A stretch of DNA of 64,000 nt, from NCBI RefSeq assembly GCF_002563775.1, contig NZ_PDJO01000001.1:2180001-2244000 (forward strand), read 5' to 3'. Under the pieces are notes generated by a model. The model was not told the origin of the DNA and did no database searches. It saw nothing but the letters and a program-made list of their open reading frames with translations. Shown in pieces: positions 1-9,917 of the stretch (positions are counted from its first letter, which is position 1; every line of letters starts with the position of its first letter). Source of the DNA: Thioclava sp. ES.031 (lineage in GTDB: Bacteria > Pseudomonadota > Alphaproteobacteria > Rhodobacterales > Rhodobacteraceae). Position numbers and translations under genes: made by a program.

Positions 1-1
1 C

Positions 2-781
2 GAGCTGGAGGACCGCCTTGGCACGCGCCTTCTGCAACGCACGACGCGGCGGATCGGGCTGACGCCTGCGGGCGAGCGTCTGCTGGCCGAGGCGCCAAGC
101 GTGCTCGACGGGCTCGACGATCTTCTGGGCGCGGTGTCGGAACAATCGCGCGGGTTCTCGGGCGTGTTGCGGATTTCCGCGCCGGTCACCTTCGGCGAGG
201 TCTATCTGGCGGAGATGCTCGCGCGCTTCGCCGCCCCCCACCCCGATCTGGTGATCGACCTGACGCTCTCGGATGCGGCGACCGATCTGGCCGCCGAGGG
301 GATCGACCTCGCCTTTCGGATCGGGCAGCTGCGCGACCAGGCGCTGCGCGCGCGCAAGCTGGGCGAGATCGGGATGCGCGTCGTGGCCTCTCCCGCCTAT
401 CTCGAACGCGCGGGCCGCCCGGCCCAGATCGCCGATCTGACCGACCACCGCTGCATCCATGACACCAATCACAGTGCGATCCCGCATTGGCGCTATCGCG
501 AGGGCGGAGAGATCGCCGCCCTGCCCGTTCCGGCGCAGATCCGCGTCAATAGCGGGCGCGCCGCCTGCGAACTGGCGCTGGCGGGGCATGGCATCACCTA
601 CGGGCCGGAATTCGTGCTGGAGCCGGAGATCGCGGCGGGGCGGCTGGTCTCGCTTTTCCCGCCCGAGACGCTGCTGCGTATTCCGCTTCATGCGGTCTAT
701 CTCGACGGGCCGCGCCTGCCGCGCAAGCTGCGCGCGCTGATCGATTTCGCCTATGAGGATACGCGCTCGCTCCGGGCCTGA
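2..781 (+). CDS. LysR-family transcriptional regulator, 5'-truncated by the window edge
   Basis: The reading frame is open from the first base, and translation before the first internal Met gives the end of a LysR helix-turn-helix (LEDRLGTRLLQRTTRR..LTPAGE). About 55-60 N-terminal residues, including the first DNA-binding helices, therefore lie outside the window. The remaining ~259 residues form the linker helix and the periplasmic-binding-protein-like effector domain (GVLRISAPVTFGE onward), as usual for the AaeR/DmlR-type subgroup. LysR proteins are cytoplasmic regulators that bind a small-molecule coinducer. The target is probably a divergent gene to the left, which cannot be seen. The convergent gene begins its stop codon 4 bases downstream. 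Family assignment is secure; ligand and target are unknown. Confidence 0.93.
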   Translation, partial: ELEDRLGTRLLQRTTRRIGLTPAGERLLAEAPSVLDGLDDLLGAVSEQSRGFSGVLRISAPVTFGEVYLAEMLARFAAPHPDLVIDLTLSDAATDLAAEGIDLAFRIGQLRDQALRARKLGEIGMRVVASPAYLERAGRPAQIADLTDHRCIHDTNHSAIPHWRYREGGEIAALPVPAQIRVNSGRAACELALAGHGITYGPEFVLEPEIAAGRLVSLFPPETLLRIPLHAVYLDGPRLPRKLRALIDFAYEDTRSLRA

Positions 782-785
782 GCGC

Positions 786-1343
786 TCAGCCCTTGGCCAC
801 CGCCGTCACGCCGCGCTTCGTCGCCGTGTCTTCGCGCTGCGCCGCCTCGGCGCGCTGATCCATCATGTCCTCGACGAAAAGGCTCAGAAGCGCACCGCGC
901 CCGTTCACCCCCGCCTTGCGGTAGATCGCGGCGCTTTGTGCCTTGGCGGTGCCCTCGGAGGTCTCGCGGAGCGCCGCGATTTCCGCCGTGCTCAGCCCCT
1001 TGATCGCAAAAAGCGCGACCTCGCGCTCAGCCCCGGTGAGACCCCAGTCGGAGAAACGCTCTTCCAGCAGGTCCTCGAAGGCCGAGGTCGCCCGTCGCAG
1101 ACGCGCCTTTGCCCGTGCGCCCTCGCGCAGAGCGCTTGCCAGGGCCAAGGCCCCGAGCGCGAGGCCCAGAACGAGGCCGAGCGCCGCCCCGAGTTCGAGG
1201 ATTTCACGGTTCTGCCAGCTGATCGGCGCGGGATAGAGGCCGAAGACAGACAGCAGGATATCGGAGATGAAGAAAAGCGCGCAGACCGCCTGGAAAAGCA
1301 AGATTGCCCCCACAAACACCGCCCGGCGCAGACGCGAGTTCAT
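786..1343 (-). CDS. Membrane-anchored LuxR-type HTH protein
   Basis: This 185-residue protein has two hydrophobic segments (about residues 9-35 and 48-70) followed by a charged linker and a C-terminal LuxR/GerE helix-turn-helix (about 98-158; LTGAEREVALFAIKGLS, then TAEIAAL and IYRKAGV). A DNA-binding domain tethered to the inner membrane suggests direct membrane-to-DNA signalling without a kinase, which is inference. The start is supported by GGGAGG 7 bases upstream. It lies 30 bases downstream of a secreted acidic PepSY-like protein and reads in the same direction, so the two are probably cotranscribed. No receiver or autoinducer-binding domain is present. The regulon is unknown. Confidence 0.8.
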   Translation of the reverse strand: MNSRLRRAVFVGAILLFQAVCALFFISDILLSVFGLYPAPISWQNREILELGAALGLVLGLALGALALASALREGARAKARLRRATSAFEDLLEERFSDWGLTGAEREVALFAIKGLSTAEIAALRETSEGTAKAQSAAIYRKAGVNGRGALLSLFVEDMMDQRAEAAQREDTATKRGVTAVAKG

Positions 1344-1373
1344 TGCGCGCCTCCCGGCCGCCAGCGCAAGGCG

Positions 1374-1907
1374 TCAATCATCGCCGCTGTCCCCGCCATC
1401 GTCGCTGCCACCGCTATCGCCGCTGTCGCTACTATCACTGCTATCACTGCTGCCGCTGTCGCTGCTGTCATCGCTTCCGCCGTCATCGCCGCTCGACGCG
1501 CTGCTGCTATCGTCCGAGGCGTCGTCGGAGGAATCGTGGTCGGAGGAGTCGTCATCGGATGTCGTCGTGGTGCGGTCGGAGGTGGACGTCTCGGTAGAGG
1601 TCCCCGAGGCGTTGCCGCCCAGCGGGGTGTCGCTCAGGATCGGCCTGCGACTGGAGCGCGACAGGTCGCGCAGGATCTCGCCGCTGCGCGGATCGATGAC
1701 GATTTCGCGCTCGACGCCCTTGCGGGTGCCGGTGATGCGCACGCGGCCCAGCAGGGTGCGGTGCACATCGATGTTCTGATAGCCGTAGGATTTGAGCTGC
1801 CGGGTGACCGCTTCGCTCGCGGTCTCGGCACGGGCAAGCCCGGGCGCCACGGGCACGCTCAGCGCGCCGATCAGCGCGGCTATCGCCAGATCTCTGCGCA
1901 GTCTCAT
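1374..1907 (-). CDS. Secreted PepSY-like protein with Ser/Asp-rich tail (copy B)
   Basis: The 177-residue product starts with a clear signal peptide (residues 1-26, ending ARA). A short PepSY-like module of about 60 residues follows (LKSYGYQNIDVHRT, then GVEREIVIDPRSGEI). The last ~75 residues are almost only Ser, Asp, Gly and Thr. The start at 1907 is preferred over an upstream Met at 1940 because GGGGGGAG sits about 8 bases before it. PepSY modules are usually secreted, interacting or inhibitory domains; the acidic tail could bind cations such as calcium, which is inference. It is paralogous to the next upstream gene, 82 bases away, and is followed by the membrane LuxR protein. No enzymatic motif is visible. 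Confidence 0.75.
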   Translation of the reverse strand: MRLRRDLAIAALIGALSVPVAPGLARAETASEAVTRQLKSYGYQNIDVHRTLLGRVRITGTRKGVEREIVIDPRSGEILRDLSRSSRRPILSDTPLGGNASGTSTETSTSDRTTTTSDDDSSDHDSSDDASDDSSSASSGDDGGSDDSSDSGSSDSSDSSDSGDSGGSDDGGDSGDD

Positions 1908-1989
1908 CGGCAAAACTCCCCCCGCGCGCGAACGCGGCATTTCAGAGGATTATGCCCGGCGCACATGGCACCGGGCAAGTCCGTTCGGA

Positions 1990-2526
1990 TCAGTCGTCGT
2001 CGCCGCCGTCCGAGCCGCCGCTGTCATGCGAGCCGCTGTCGTGCGAGCCGCCGTCGTCGGAACCGCTATCATGCGAGCCGCTGTCGTCCGAGCCGCTGTC
2101 GTCCGAGCTGTGATCGGAATCAGACGTGGTGTGATCGTCGTCGCTGCCGTCATCCATGCTGTGATCGTCGCTGCCCGAATGGTCGTCGCCTTGATCATCC
2201 ATATGGTCGTCTTCGCCAGCGTTCATGAAATCTTCCGACTGCTCGCGGACGCTCACGCCCTGCGTCATGTCTTCGCCCGCGCGCGTCCGGGAGGTTTCCT
2301 GTTTCTGGATCTTGCCGGTGGTGCGATCGTAGATGACTTCGATCTTGGTGCCGTCGGGGTTGTAACCCTCGGCCTTCACCTGGGTCGGGCCGACCTTGAT
2401 CTCGATATTGGTGAAGCCGTTGGCCTGAAGATTGTCCGCGATGCCTTGGGTCGACACTTCCGCCTGGGCCATATGGGCCGAGACCGCGAGAGCCGCAAAC
2501 ACGGCGAGGGTAGGTTTCATTTTCAT
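1990..2526 (-). CDS. Secreted PepSY-like protein with Asp/Ser/His-rich repeat tail (copy A)
   Basis: This 178-residue protein has a signal peptide (about 1-22, ending AQA) and a PepSY-like module (about 25-80; ANGFTNIEIKVGPTQVKAEG, then KIEVIYDRTTGKI). Residues ~100-178 are a hydrophilic tail built of five-residue units such as GSHDS and GSDDS. Unlike copy B, the tail carries many His residues beside Asp, so divalent transition metals are possible ligands (inference). GGAGGAG lies 8 bases before the start. It is first in a probable three-gene run with copy B and the LuxR-type membrane protein, and follows the trpB terminator. Function is unknown. Confidence 0.75.
   Translation of the reverse strand: MKMKPTLAVFAALAVSAHMAQAEVSTQGIADNLQANGFTNIEIKVGPTQVKAEGYNPDGTKIEVIYDRTTGKIQKQETSRTRAGEDMTQGVSVREQSEDFMNAGEDDHMDDQGDDHSGSDDHSMDDGSDDDHTTSDSDHSSDDSGSDDSGSHDSGSDDGGSHDSGSHDSGGSDGGDDD
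2019..2115 (-). repeat. 15-bp tandem repeat inside the acidic tail of PepSY-like copy A
   Basis: The plus strand repeats agccgctgtcrtgcg or agccgctgtcgtccg with a 15-base period, which on the minus strand encodes GSHDS or GSDDS. Units differ by single bases. Low-complexity coding of this kind leaves all six frames open, which explains the spurious overlapping frames here. Repeat-number variation between strains is plausible but cannot be judged from one sequence. Confidence 0.7.
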
Positions 2527-2638
2527 CTTTTATCTCCTCCGGAACAATTGTCCGCCGCGGGCTGCGACGTCGGAGCAAAGGGTCGGCGGACAACGCCCGC
2601 CGGTCCATTGCCAATTGGGTTATGGAGGCTCAATAAAC

Positions 2639-2664
2639 CTCAGGTTGTATGTCGTAAACCTGAG
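2639..2664 (-). terminator. Hairpin just after trpB
   Basis: CTCAGGTT and AACCTGAG can pair over a 10-base loop, ending 1 base past the trpB stop codon. On the minus strand the hairpin is followed by GTTTATTG, a weak U-tract. It is a plausible end of the ihfB-lapA-trpF-trpB transcript. Confidence 0.5.
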
Positions 2665-2665
2665 T

Positions 2666-3898
<1,233 letters not shown>

Positions 3899-4011
3899 GG
3901 CACACCTCGCGCTTATCGTGAGGATCGGTCTAGCGTCAAAGCGGGGCGAGATAAATCCCCGCCCCTGCATCTGGCCAAAAATACTCGCCTCTGCGGGGGG
4001 TCCGGCGCCGC

Positions 4012-4692
4012 TCAGGCTGCGCCCTGACGGGCCGTCTGGATGAAAGCGCGGATTTTCTCGGGGTCTTTGACGCCCGGCTCGCTTTCCACGCCCGAGGAGA
4101 CATCGACCTGCCGCGCGCCGGTCAGCAGGATCGCCTCGGCCACATTCTCCGGCGTCAGCCCGCCGGCCAGCATCCACGGCTTTTCCCAGGTGCGCCCGGC
4201 GATCAGCCGCCAGTCGAAGGACAGCCCGTTGCCGCCCGGAAGCTCCGCCTCTTTCGGCGGTTTGGCGTCGAGCAGGATCTGATCGGCCACCGCCTCATAC
4301 GCCGCGATCTTCGGCAGATCGGCGGCATCGGCCACGCCTACGGCTTTCATCACCGGCAGGCCGAACTTGGCGCGGATTTCCGTCACGCGCTCAGGCGTCT
4401 CCGAACCGTGAAGCTGGATCATGTCGAGCGGCACGGCGTCGGTGATCTCAGTGAGCAGCTCATCGCTCGGGTTCACCACTAGACCGACCTTGGCGATGCC
4501 CGGCTCGACCTCCTGGGCCAGCGCGCGCGCCTCGGCGATCTCCAGATGGCGCGGGGATTTGGCGAAGAAGACGAAGCCCACATAGCGCGCGCCCGCCTCG
4601 ACGGCGGCGGCGATATCCTCGGCCTTGCGCAGCCCGCAGATCTTCACGCGGGCGAGACCCTGCGCGTTGCGGTCTATGGCGACGGTGGGCAT
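4012..4692 (-). CDS. trpF: Phosphoribosylanthranilate isomerase
   Basis: TrpF converts N-(5-phosphoribosyl)anthranilate to the 1-deoxyribulose form, the third step of tryptophan synthesis. The 226-residue TIM-barrel protein carries the catalytic Cys in VKICGL, QLHG near residue 113, and the C-terminal phosphate site with the general-acid Asp in VDVSSGVES. The Met at 4692, MPTVAIDRN, is chosen because upstream sequence in this frame overlaps lapA. The start lies 1 base after the lapA stop, so translation is probably coupled. The trpB gene follows. Confidence 0.97.
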   Translation of the reverse strand: MPTVAIDRNAQGLARVKICGLRKAEDIAAAVEAGARYVGFVFFAKSPRHLEIAEARALAQEVEPGIAKVGLVVNPSDELLTEITDAVPLDMIQLHGSETPERVTEIRAKFGLPVMKAVGVADAADLPKIAAYEAVADQILLDAKPPKEAELPGGNGLSFDWRLIAGRTWEKPWMLAGGLTPENVAEAILLTGARQVDVSSGVESEPGVKDPEKIRAFIQTARQGAA

Positions 4693-4693
4693 C

Positions 4694-5050
4694 TCAGCGC
4701 GAGGGCTGTTCGAGCAGCGCCAGCACGTCGTCCTTCGGGCCGGTCTTGTCGTGGCGCAGGGTCTGAACCTCTGCTTCGAGCTTGCGCGCCTTGCGGTCCG
4801 ACTGGCGGGCATTGCGGCGCAGACGCGACTCGCGCGCCCATTCCCAGACGAAGCCGATCAGAAGACCCAGCAGGACGCCCGCGAGGATCACGAGGAACAG
4901 CGGCACCTGAATCGCCCAGTCCCAGCCCAGGAAGCTGCCCGCCTCGAGCGGCAGCACCCGCAGCGTGACGATTTGACGATTGGCCAGCGCCAGCCCGATC
5001 AGGACCACGGCGAGCAGACCGAGAAACAGCAGCCGAAGCGCTCGAATCAT
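4694..5050 (-). CDS. lapA: LapA-domain inner-membrane protein (DUF1049)
   Basis: The 118-residue protein has two transmembrane helices (about 5-25 and 48-70) and a basic, coiled-coil-prone cytoplasmic tail. This is the layout of the LapA/DUF1049 family, which in enterobacteria works with LapB in controlling LPS synthesis. The family in alphaproteobacteria is little studied, so the role is inferred. It sits between ihfB (6 bases upstream) and trpF (1 base downstream), a conserved arrangement in this family of bacteria. Confidence 0.85.
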   Translation of the reverse strand: MIRALRLLFLGLLAVVLIGLALANRQIVTLRVLPLEAGSFLGWDWAIQVPLFLVILAGVLLGLLIGFVWEWARESRLRRNARQSDRKARKLEAEVQTLRHDKTGPKDDVLALLEQPSR

Positions 5051-5056
5051 TAGCTC

Positions 5057-5344
5057 TTATTCCTCTTTCCCGTTCAGCCGGTCGCGCAGCAGCTTACCGG
5101 TCTTGAAGAAGGGTACGTGTTTTTCCTCGACCTCAACCGCCTCGCCGGTGCGCGGGTTCCGACCGGTGCGCGCGTCGCGCTTCTTGACGGAAAAAGCCCC
5201 GAACCCACGAAGCTCGACGCGGTCGCCCGAGGCCAGCGCCTCGGTGATCTCGTCGAAGATCGTATTTACGATTTTTTCGACATCCCGCTGGTAGAGATGC
5301 GGATTCTCCTCGGCAATCTTGGTGATCAACTCAGAGCGGATCAT
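5057..5344 (-). CDS. ihfB: Integration host factor subunit beta
   Basis: IHF-beta pairs with IHF-alpha to bend DNA at specific sites during recombination, replication and transcription. The 95-residue product begins [11 protein letters not shown] and has the beta-arm signature [18 protein letters not shown] with the intercalating Pro. GGGGGAG 8 bases upstream supports the start at 5344 over an in-frame Met six codons earlier. It is first of the ihfB-lapA-trpF-trpB run and follows rpsA across about 300 bases, as in many proteobacteria. Confidence 0.97.
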   Translation of the reverse strand: MIRSELITKIAEENPHLYQRDVEKIVNTIFDEITEALASGDRVELRGFGAFSVKKRDARTGRNPRTGEAVEVEEKHVPFFKTGKLLRDRLNGKEE

Positions 5345-5646
5345 CTTGTTATCTCCCCCCACGGGCTTGGCCGGGTGTCCCCCCGGCTCTCACATGCGTC
5401 ATTTCGCAATTATAGGACCAATCGTTGCAACGCGGAACAGCAAAGACCCGGAAAATCCACGTAAAATCGAGCCCCTAGCGGTCTGCCGCCGACGGAACCG
5501 CCTTCGCAAACGCAGAAATTCGGCGCTTCGCCCGCCCACGCGTCACCCGTTAAGCGAATCGTCGTTGCAGATCGCCAAGGCTTTGCGGAACGAAAAAGGC
5601 CCCGCCAATCGGCGGGGCCTCTCGTTGAGCCAAGCGGCTCGATCTC
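5345..5646. other. Intergenic region between rpsA and ihfB
   Basis: About 300 bases with no convincing gene. It contains the rpsA terminator near its rpsA end and must hold the ihfB promoter in the remainder; no clear -35/-10 pair was recognised. The stretch 5401-5460 is less GC-rich than its surroundings. Confidence 0.6.
5593..5619 (-). terminator. Rho-independent terminator of rpsA
   Basis: On the minus strand a perfect 9-bp stem (GGCCCCGCC / GGCGGGGCC) with a four-base loop is followed by TTTTTC. It lies 28 bases after the rpsA stop. Confidence 0.9.
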
Positions 5647-7326
5647 TTATTGGTCGCCCTTGAGCGCGGCACCCAGGATGTCGCCCAGCGACGCACCCGA
5701 GTCCGACGAACCGTACTGTTCCACGGCTTCTTTCTCTTCAGCGATCTCACGCGCCTTGATCGACACACCCAGCTTACGGGTCTTGGAGTCGACGTTGGTC
5801 ACGCGGACATCGACGTGATCGCCAACCTGGAAGCGCTCGGGGCGCTGGTCGGCACGATCGCGGGCGAGGTCCGAACGGCGGATGAACGACTTCATGCCGT
5901 TGTATTCCACCTCGACGCCACCGTCTTCGATCGCGGTCACGGTCACGGTCACGATCGAACCACGCTTCACGCCGTCAACAGCATCGGAGAACGTGTCGGC
6001 GTCGAGCGCCTTGATCGAGAGCGAGATACGCTCCTTGTCGGTGTCCACTTCGGTGACAGCGGCCTTGACCATGTCGCCTTTGCGGTAGTCCTGGATCGCA
6101 TCCTCGCCACGCTGTTCCCAGCTGAGGTCCGAGAGGTGAACCATGCCGTCGATGTCGTTCTCGAGGCCAACGAACAGACCGAACTCGGTGATGTTCTTGA
6201 CTTCGCCTTCGATGACGGTGCCGACCGGGTGGGTCTCTGCGAAGACTTCCCACGGGTTGCGCATGGTCTGCTTGAGGCCAAGCGAGACGCGGCGCTTCGC
6301 GGTGTCGATCTCGAGGACCATGACGTCGACTTCCTGGCTCGTCGAAACGATCTTGCCGGGGTGGACGTTCTTCTTGGTCCAGGACATCTCGGACACGTGC
6401 ACGAGACCTTCGACACCCGGCTCCAGCTCGACGAACGCGCCGTAGTCGGTGATGTTGGTCACGCGGCCGGTGTGCACCGAACCCAGAGCGTACTTCGATT
6501 CCACCGAGTCCCACGGATCCGACTGCAGCTGCTTCATGCCGAGCGAGATGCGGTGGGTTTCCTTGTTGATCTTGACGACCTGGACCTTGACGGTCTCGCC
6601 GATCGACAGGATCTCGGACGGGTGGTTCACGCGGCGCCATGCCATGTCGGTGACGTGCAGCAGACCGTCGACGCCGCCCAGATCAACGAACGCACCGTAT
6701 TCGGTGATGTTCTTGACCACACCATCGACGACCTGACCCTCGGAGAGGTTGGCGATGACTTCGGCGCGCTGTTCGGCGCGGCTCTCTTCGAGGATCGCAC
6801 GACGCGAGACAACGATGTTGCCACGACGACGGTCCATCTTGAGGATTTGGAACGGCTGCTTGAGACCCATGAGCGGGCCAGCGTCGCGCACCGGGCGCAC
6901 GTCCACTTGCGAGCCGGGCAGGAACGCGACAGCGCCGCCCAGATCGACGGTGAAGCCGCCTTTGACGCGACCGAAGATAGCGCCTTCGACGCGCTCTTCT
7001 TTGGCGTAAGCTGCTTCGAGACGATCCCATGCCTCTTCGCGGCGGGCTTTCTCACGCGAGATAACGGCTTCGCCGCGAGCGTTCTCGACACGGTCGAGAT
7101 ACACTTCGACTTCGTCGCCGACTTCGATCTGCGGAGCCTCGCCGGGGTTGGCGAATTCTTTGAGTTCGACGCGGCCTTCCATTTTGTAGCCGACATCGAT
7201 GATGGCCTGGCCCGCCTCGATGGCGATGACCTTGCCTTTAACAACCGAACCTTCGTTCGGGGTGTCGATTTCGAGGCTCTCGTTCAGAAGGGCTTCGAAT
7301 TCGTCCATGGTTGCATTTTGCGACAT
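5647..7326 (-). CDS. rpsA: 30S ribosomal protein S1
   Basis: S1 binds mRNA at the platform of the small subunit and is needed to start translation on many messages. The 559-residue protein holds six S1/OB repeats (roughly residues 22-88, 105-171, 192-260, 277-347, 364-434 and 451-519), recognisable by repeats of TEYGAFVDL, TDYGAFVEL and TEFGLFVGL and by VxxIxxxxxRISL ends. AAGGAAA precedes the start. It is downstream of cmk in the widely conserved aroA-cmk-rpsA-ihfB order, but here a periplasmic peroxidase and another gene are inserted between cmk and rpsA. Confidence 0.98.
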   Translation of the reverse strand: MSQNATMDEFEALLNESLEIDTPNEGSVVKGKVIAIEAGQAIIDVGYKMEGRVELKEFANPGEAPQIEVGDEVEVYLDRVENARGEAVISREKARREEAWDRLEAAYAKEERVEGAIFGRVKGGFTVDLGGAVAFLPGSQVDVRPVRDAGPLMGLKQPFQILKMDRRRGNIVVSRRAILEESRAEQRAEVIANLSEGQVVDGVVKNITEYGAFVDLGGVDGLLHVTDMAWRRVNHPSEILSIGETVKVQVVKINKETHRISLGMKQLQSDPWDSVESKYALGSVHTGRVTNITDYGAFVELEPGVEGLVHVSEMSWTKKNVHPGKIVSTSQEVDVMVLEIDTAKRRVSLGLKQTMRNPWEVFAETHPVGTVIEGEVKNITEFGLFVGLENDIDGMVHLSDLSWEQRGEDAIQDYRKGDMVKAAVTEVDTDKERISLSIKALDADTFSDAVDGVKRGSIVTVTVTAIEDGGVEVEYNGMKSFIRRSDLARDRADQRPERFQVGDHVDVRVTNVDSKTRKLGVSIKAREIAEEKEAVEQYGSSDSGASLGDILGAALKGDQ

Positions 7327-7522
7327 GCGTTCAGATTTTCCTTTTCATCTTCGGTTTTCTGGCCTTGCGGTTGGCTCCGCCGGTCTTTCGTTGGAATGTC
7401 TGTGCTGCAATAGCATACGGGTCGGGTGAGTCCCAACCTGTCTCAGACCGCGCCCATATAGGCGCGATCGGCCAGTATCGCAAGCATTTATTGCGTCATA
7501 GACAGGCTGCGCGGCCTCTCGC

Positions 7523-8128
7523 TCAGCCTCGGCTCGCGCTGGCGAGAGCGGCTTTGACGTCGCCCAGCATCCAGGCCGAAAGGGGCTCGGCGCTGGCGGG
7601 ATAGGTCGCGATCACCGAGCCGTCGCGGCCCAGTAGCACCTTGTTGAAGTTCCAGCTCGGCTCGAACCCCTCGGTTTCGCGCATCCAGCGATAGAACGGA
7701 TGCGCCTGCGGCCCCTTCACCTTGGCGAGCTGCGCCATCGGCAATTCGGCCCCGAAGGTCAGCGCGCAATAGCGCTTGGCTTCCTCGGCACTGGAGAGTT
7801 CCTGCCGGAAATCGTTCGACGGCACGGTGAGGATCACCAGCCCCTCGCGGCCGTAAGTCTCCGACATCTGCTGCAGCTCGGTGAATTGCGGGGCGAAGCC
7901 GCATTTCGAGGCGGTGTTGACCACGAGCACGACCTTGCCACGGAAATCGGCGAGCGAGACCGTCTCGCCCTCCACCAGATCGAAGGACAAATCCCCCGGC
8001 ACCGGCATCGATGAGTGAGCCTTCACCGCGATCGGTTCGGGCGTCGCCGCCGGGCCGTCGGCGCGTGCCGGAGCGGTCGCAAAGGACACGCATGACAGCA
8101 TGCAGGCCAGAATCAGGGACAAGCGCAT
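7523..8128 (-). CDS. Periplasmic glutathione peroxidase family protein
   Basis: Family members reduce hydroperoxides with thiols (glutathione or thioredoxin-like donors). The 201-residue product has a signal peptide (about 1-22, ending ARA), then the peroxidase core. The peroxidatic Cys76 lies in NTASKCGF, with the following PSNDFRQE and WNFNKVLLGRDG motifs intact, so it is a Cys-type rather than selenocysteine enzyme. The start at 8128 has GAGGGTG upstream; the frame extends 21 codons further but without a signal sequence. Export to the periplasm means the reductant there is unknown. It sits alone between rpsA and a secreted hypothetical protein. Confidence 0.88.
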   Translation of the reverse strand: MRLSLILACMLSCVSFATAPARADGPAATPEPIAVKAHSSMPVPGDLSFDLVEGETVSLADFRGKVVLVVNTASKCGFAPQFTELQQMSETYGREGLVILTVPSNDFRQELSSAEEAKRYCALTFGAELPMAQLAKVKGPQAHPFYRWMRETEGFEPSWNFNKVLLGRDGSVIATYPASAEPLSAWMLGDVKAALASASRG

Positions 8129-8224
8129 CGGTCCACCCTCGAAATACATCCACCAATACCCAACGCGAGAGTTGGGAAAAAAGTTCACCACTTCGTGAAG
8201 ATATATTTCAAGCGTCCCTTTACA

Positions 8225-8791
8225 TCAATCGCAGATGCGGTCGACGCGGCGGTATTTCGGCTCCGGGAACTCCGGTATTTCCATTGGGTCACGGGGCTTT
8301 ACGCCGGGGCGCACCGCTTCCGGCGCGGTGTTCACGCTGTCGAAATCGAGCGCGAGGCGCTGACAGATTCCAAGGCTTTTCTGGCCGATATCGCCGAGAT
8401 CGCGCAGATCGATCAGATGACCGCCCTTCCGCGCATAGCCCGTGACCCCGAAATCGAGCGGCGGGTCGAGGCGTAGCCTTTCCGTCTCGGGGCCGAACAG
8501 CGCAGCGCCGCCCTGCCAGTCCTGCGCAGGCCCGAGCGCCACCTGCACTTCGAACCGTCCCGGCGGCACCAGCAGGCGAAAGAATTCACCGCCCTGCGCA
8601 TAGGCGCCCATCACGTCCTGCCCGGTCTTGGCATCGCGCAGCACGATATAGAGATCGCGATCCGGGGCCGATTTGATCTGCAGCGGCATGGTGCGAGGCA
8701 GGTCTGTCTCGCTCCACAACAGACCCTGCGGGCGCCCCTCGGCCGTGGCCTGCGTTGCAAGAACCAGCGAGAGGAGAACCCAGCGCAGCAT
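8225..8791 (-). CDS. Secreted hypothetical protein
   Basis: The 188-residue protein starts with a short signal peptide (about 1-17, ending ATA) and has no transmembrane segment after that. The mature part looks like a beta-rich domain (RDLYIVLRDAKTGQDVMGAY, then PPGRFEVQVALG) with two cysteines, ICQ and ICD, near the C-terminus that could form a disulfide. It resembles uncharacterised periplasmic proteins of Rhodobacteraceae, but I cannot name a family. It lies 11 bases downstream of cmk on the same strand, so the two may be cotranscribed. Confidence 0.7.
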   Translation of the reverse strand: MLRWVLLSLVLATQATAEGRPQGLLWSETDLPRTMPLQIKSAPDRDLYIVLRDAKTGQDVMGAYAQGGEFFRLLVPPGRFEVQVALGPAQDWQGGAALFGPETERLRLDPPLDFGVTGYARKGGHLIDLRDLGDIGQKSLGICQRLALDFDSVNTAPEAVRPGVKPRDPMEIPEFPEPKYRRVDRICD

Positions 8792-8802
8792 CCCCGCCCC
8801 CC

Positions 8803-9411
8803 CTAGTCCAGATCGCCCGCGCGGCGGGCCTCGATCTGATCGGCGGCGCGTGCGACCGCCTCTTCGATGCTGAGGTCAGAAGTGTCGATCACCAGCGCAT
8901 CCACCGCCGGGCGCAGCGGACTGTCGGCGCGGCCCATGTCGCGGGCGTCGCGCTCGCGCACCTGCTCCAGCACGTCGGCCTCATCGCCGCCCAGCTCCAG
9001 CCAGCGCCGATGCGCGCGCACCTCCGGCGAGGCGGTCACGAACAGCTTCACCTCCGCCTGCGGGCAGATCACCGTGCCGATATCGCGCCCATCGAGCACC
9101 GCACCGCCCTCGCGCGCCGCGAAGTCGCGTTGAAACGCCACCAATGCCGCGCGCACCTCGGGGATCGCGGCGACGATCGAGGCCGCCTGCCCCGCTTCCA
9201 TCGTGCGCAGGTCGTCGCGCGCAAGATCCTCGGGACACAGCGCCTTGGCCGCCGCGATGGGCTCCAGCCCCTCGGTCTCGGATTTCATGCCGACCGCGCG
9301 ATAGAGCGCACCGGTATCGAGATGCGCCAGCCCGAAGCGCTCGGCCACGGCCCGACTGATCGTACCTTTGCCCGCAGCGGCGGGGCCATCGATGGCGACT
9401 GTGAACTTCAT
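8803..9411 (-). CDS. cmk: Cytidylate kinase
   Basis: Cmk phosphorylates CMP and dCMP with ATP in pyrimidine salvage and nucleotide supply. The 202-residue protein opens with the P-loop [11 protein letters not shown] (9-17), followed by [11 protein letters not shown] and [13 protein letters not shown], the CMP-binding signature. The start at 9411 is chosen because the P-loop belongs close to the N-terminus; its ATG overlaps the stop codon of the preceding gene (ATGA), implying translational coupling. It belongs to the aroA-cmk block. Confidence 0.97.
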   Translation of the reverse strand: MKFTVAIDGPAAAGKGTISRAVAERFGLAHLDTGALYRAVGMKSETEGLEPIAAAKALCPEDLARDDLRTMEAGQAASIVAAIPEVRAALVAFQRDFAAREGGAVLDGRDIGTVICPQAEVKLFVTASPEVRAHRRWLELGGDEADVLEQVRERDARDMGRADSPLRPAVDALVIDTSDLSIEEAVARAADQIEARRAGDLD

Positions 9412-9917
9412 CGTTTCATCCGCAAATAAACTGTCCGCAGGATCAATAGCGTCAGGGCCGTCAGGCTCAAAGTGACTGCAACGCTCTTCAGAAGCGTCCA
9501 TCTGCTCGCAAAGGCGATCATGTCATCCGTGACCGTGCCGGACCGCAACAATGCGGCAACGGCATGATTTTCGAGATAGTCAAACGCAGCACCAAGAGTA
9601 GCCAGGATCGACAACACCACGGCTAGCCAGCCCTTTGCAAGGGCACGGAACGCGACAATCAGCGTCACCGCCTCCAGGGCCGGAAAGACAAGATCGAGCC
9701 GCTGCTGAACCGAGAGGTAATACTGTCGCGCCGGTGCGTCTAAGGAATCGAGGAGCGCCCGGGCCTGCGCAGCACTGTAGCCACCCGGACGCAAATCGAA
9801 CGGCGCCAGACCGCCCGCCGCATCCCGAAGATGCGGCAAGGTAACGAGCGTCATCGCAAGATAGACCGCCCCGGTCAGGGCCGCGAGCAGGACAAAGGCG
9901 ACCTGCGCCCGGCTCAC
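9408..9917 (-). CDS. Small integral membrane protein between aroA and cmk
   Basis: The 169-residue product has four predicted membrane helices (about 5-27, 73-92, 95-115 and 138-162) and an extramembrane loop between the first two ([17 protein letters not shown]). [13 protein letters not shown] after helix three is its most distinctive stretch. The start is GTG, overlapping the aroA stop (GTGA), and its own stop overlaps the cmk ATG, so it is embedded in the aroA-cmk operon. I do not recognise a named family. Its GC content looks slightly lower than that of aroA, which may point to later insertion. Confidence 0.75.
   Translation of the reverse strand: MSRAQVAFVLLAALTGAVYLAMTLVTLPHLRDAAGGLAPFDLRPGGYSAAQARALLDSLDAPARQYYLSVQQRLDLVFPALEAVTLIVAFRALAKGWLAVVLSILATLGAAFDYLENHAVAALLRSGTVTDDMIAFASRWTLLKSVAVTLSLTALTLLILRTVYLRMKR

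Noticed and set aside
753..2228. Long plus-strand open frame (491 codons) opposite the LuxR-type and PepSY-like genes
   Set aside because: It is antisense to three genes with signal peptides, ribosome sites and domain signatures; its product is low-complexity Ala/Arg/Ile repeats created by the Ser/Asp repeat tail and GC-rich codon bias.
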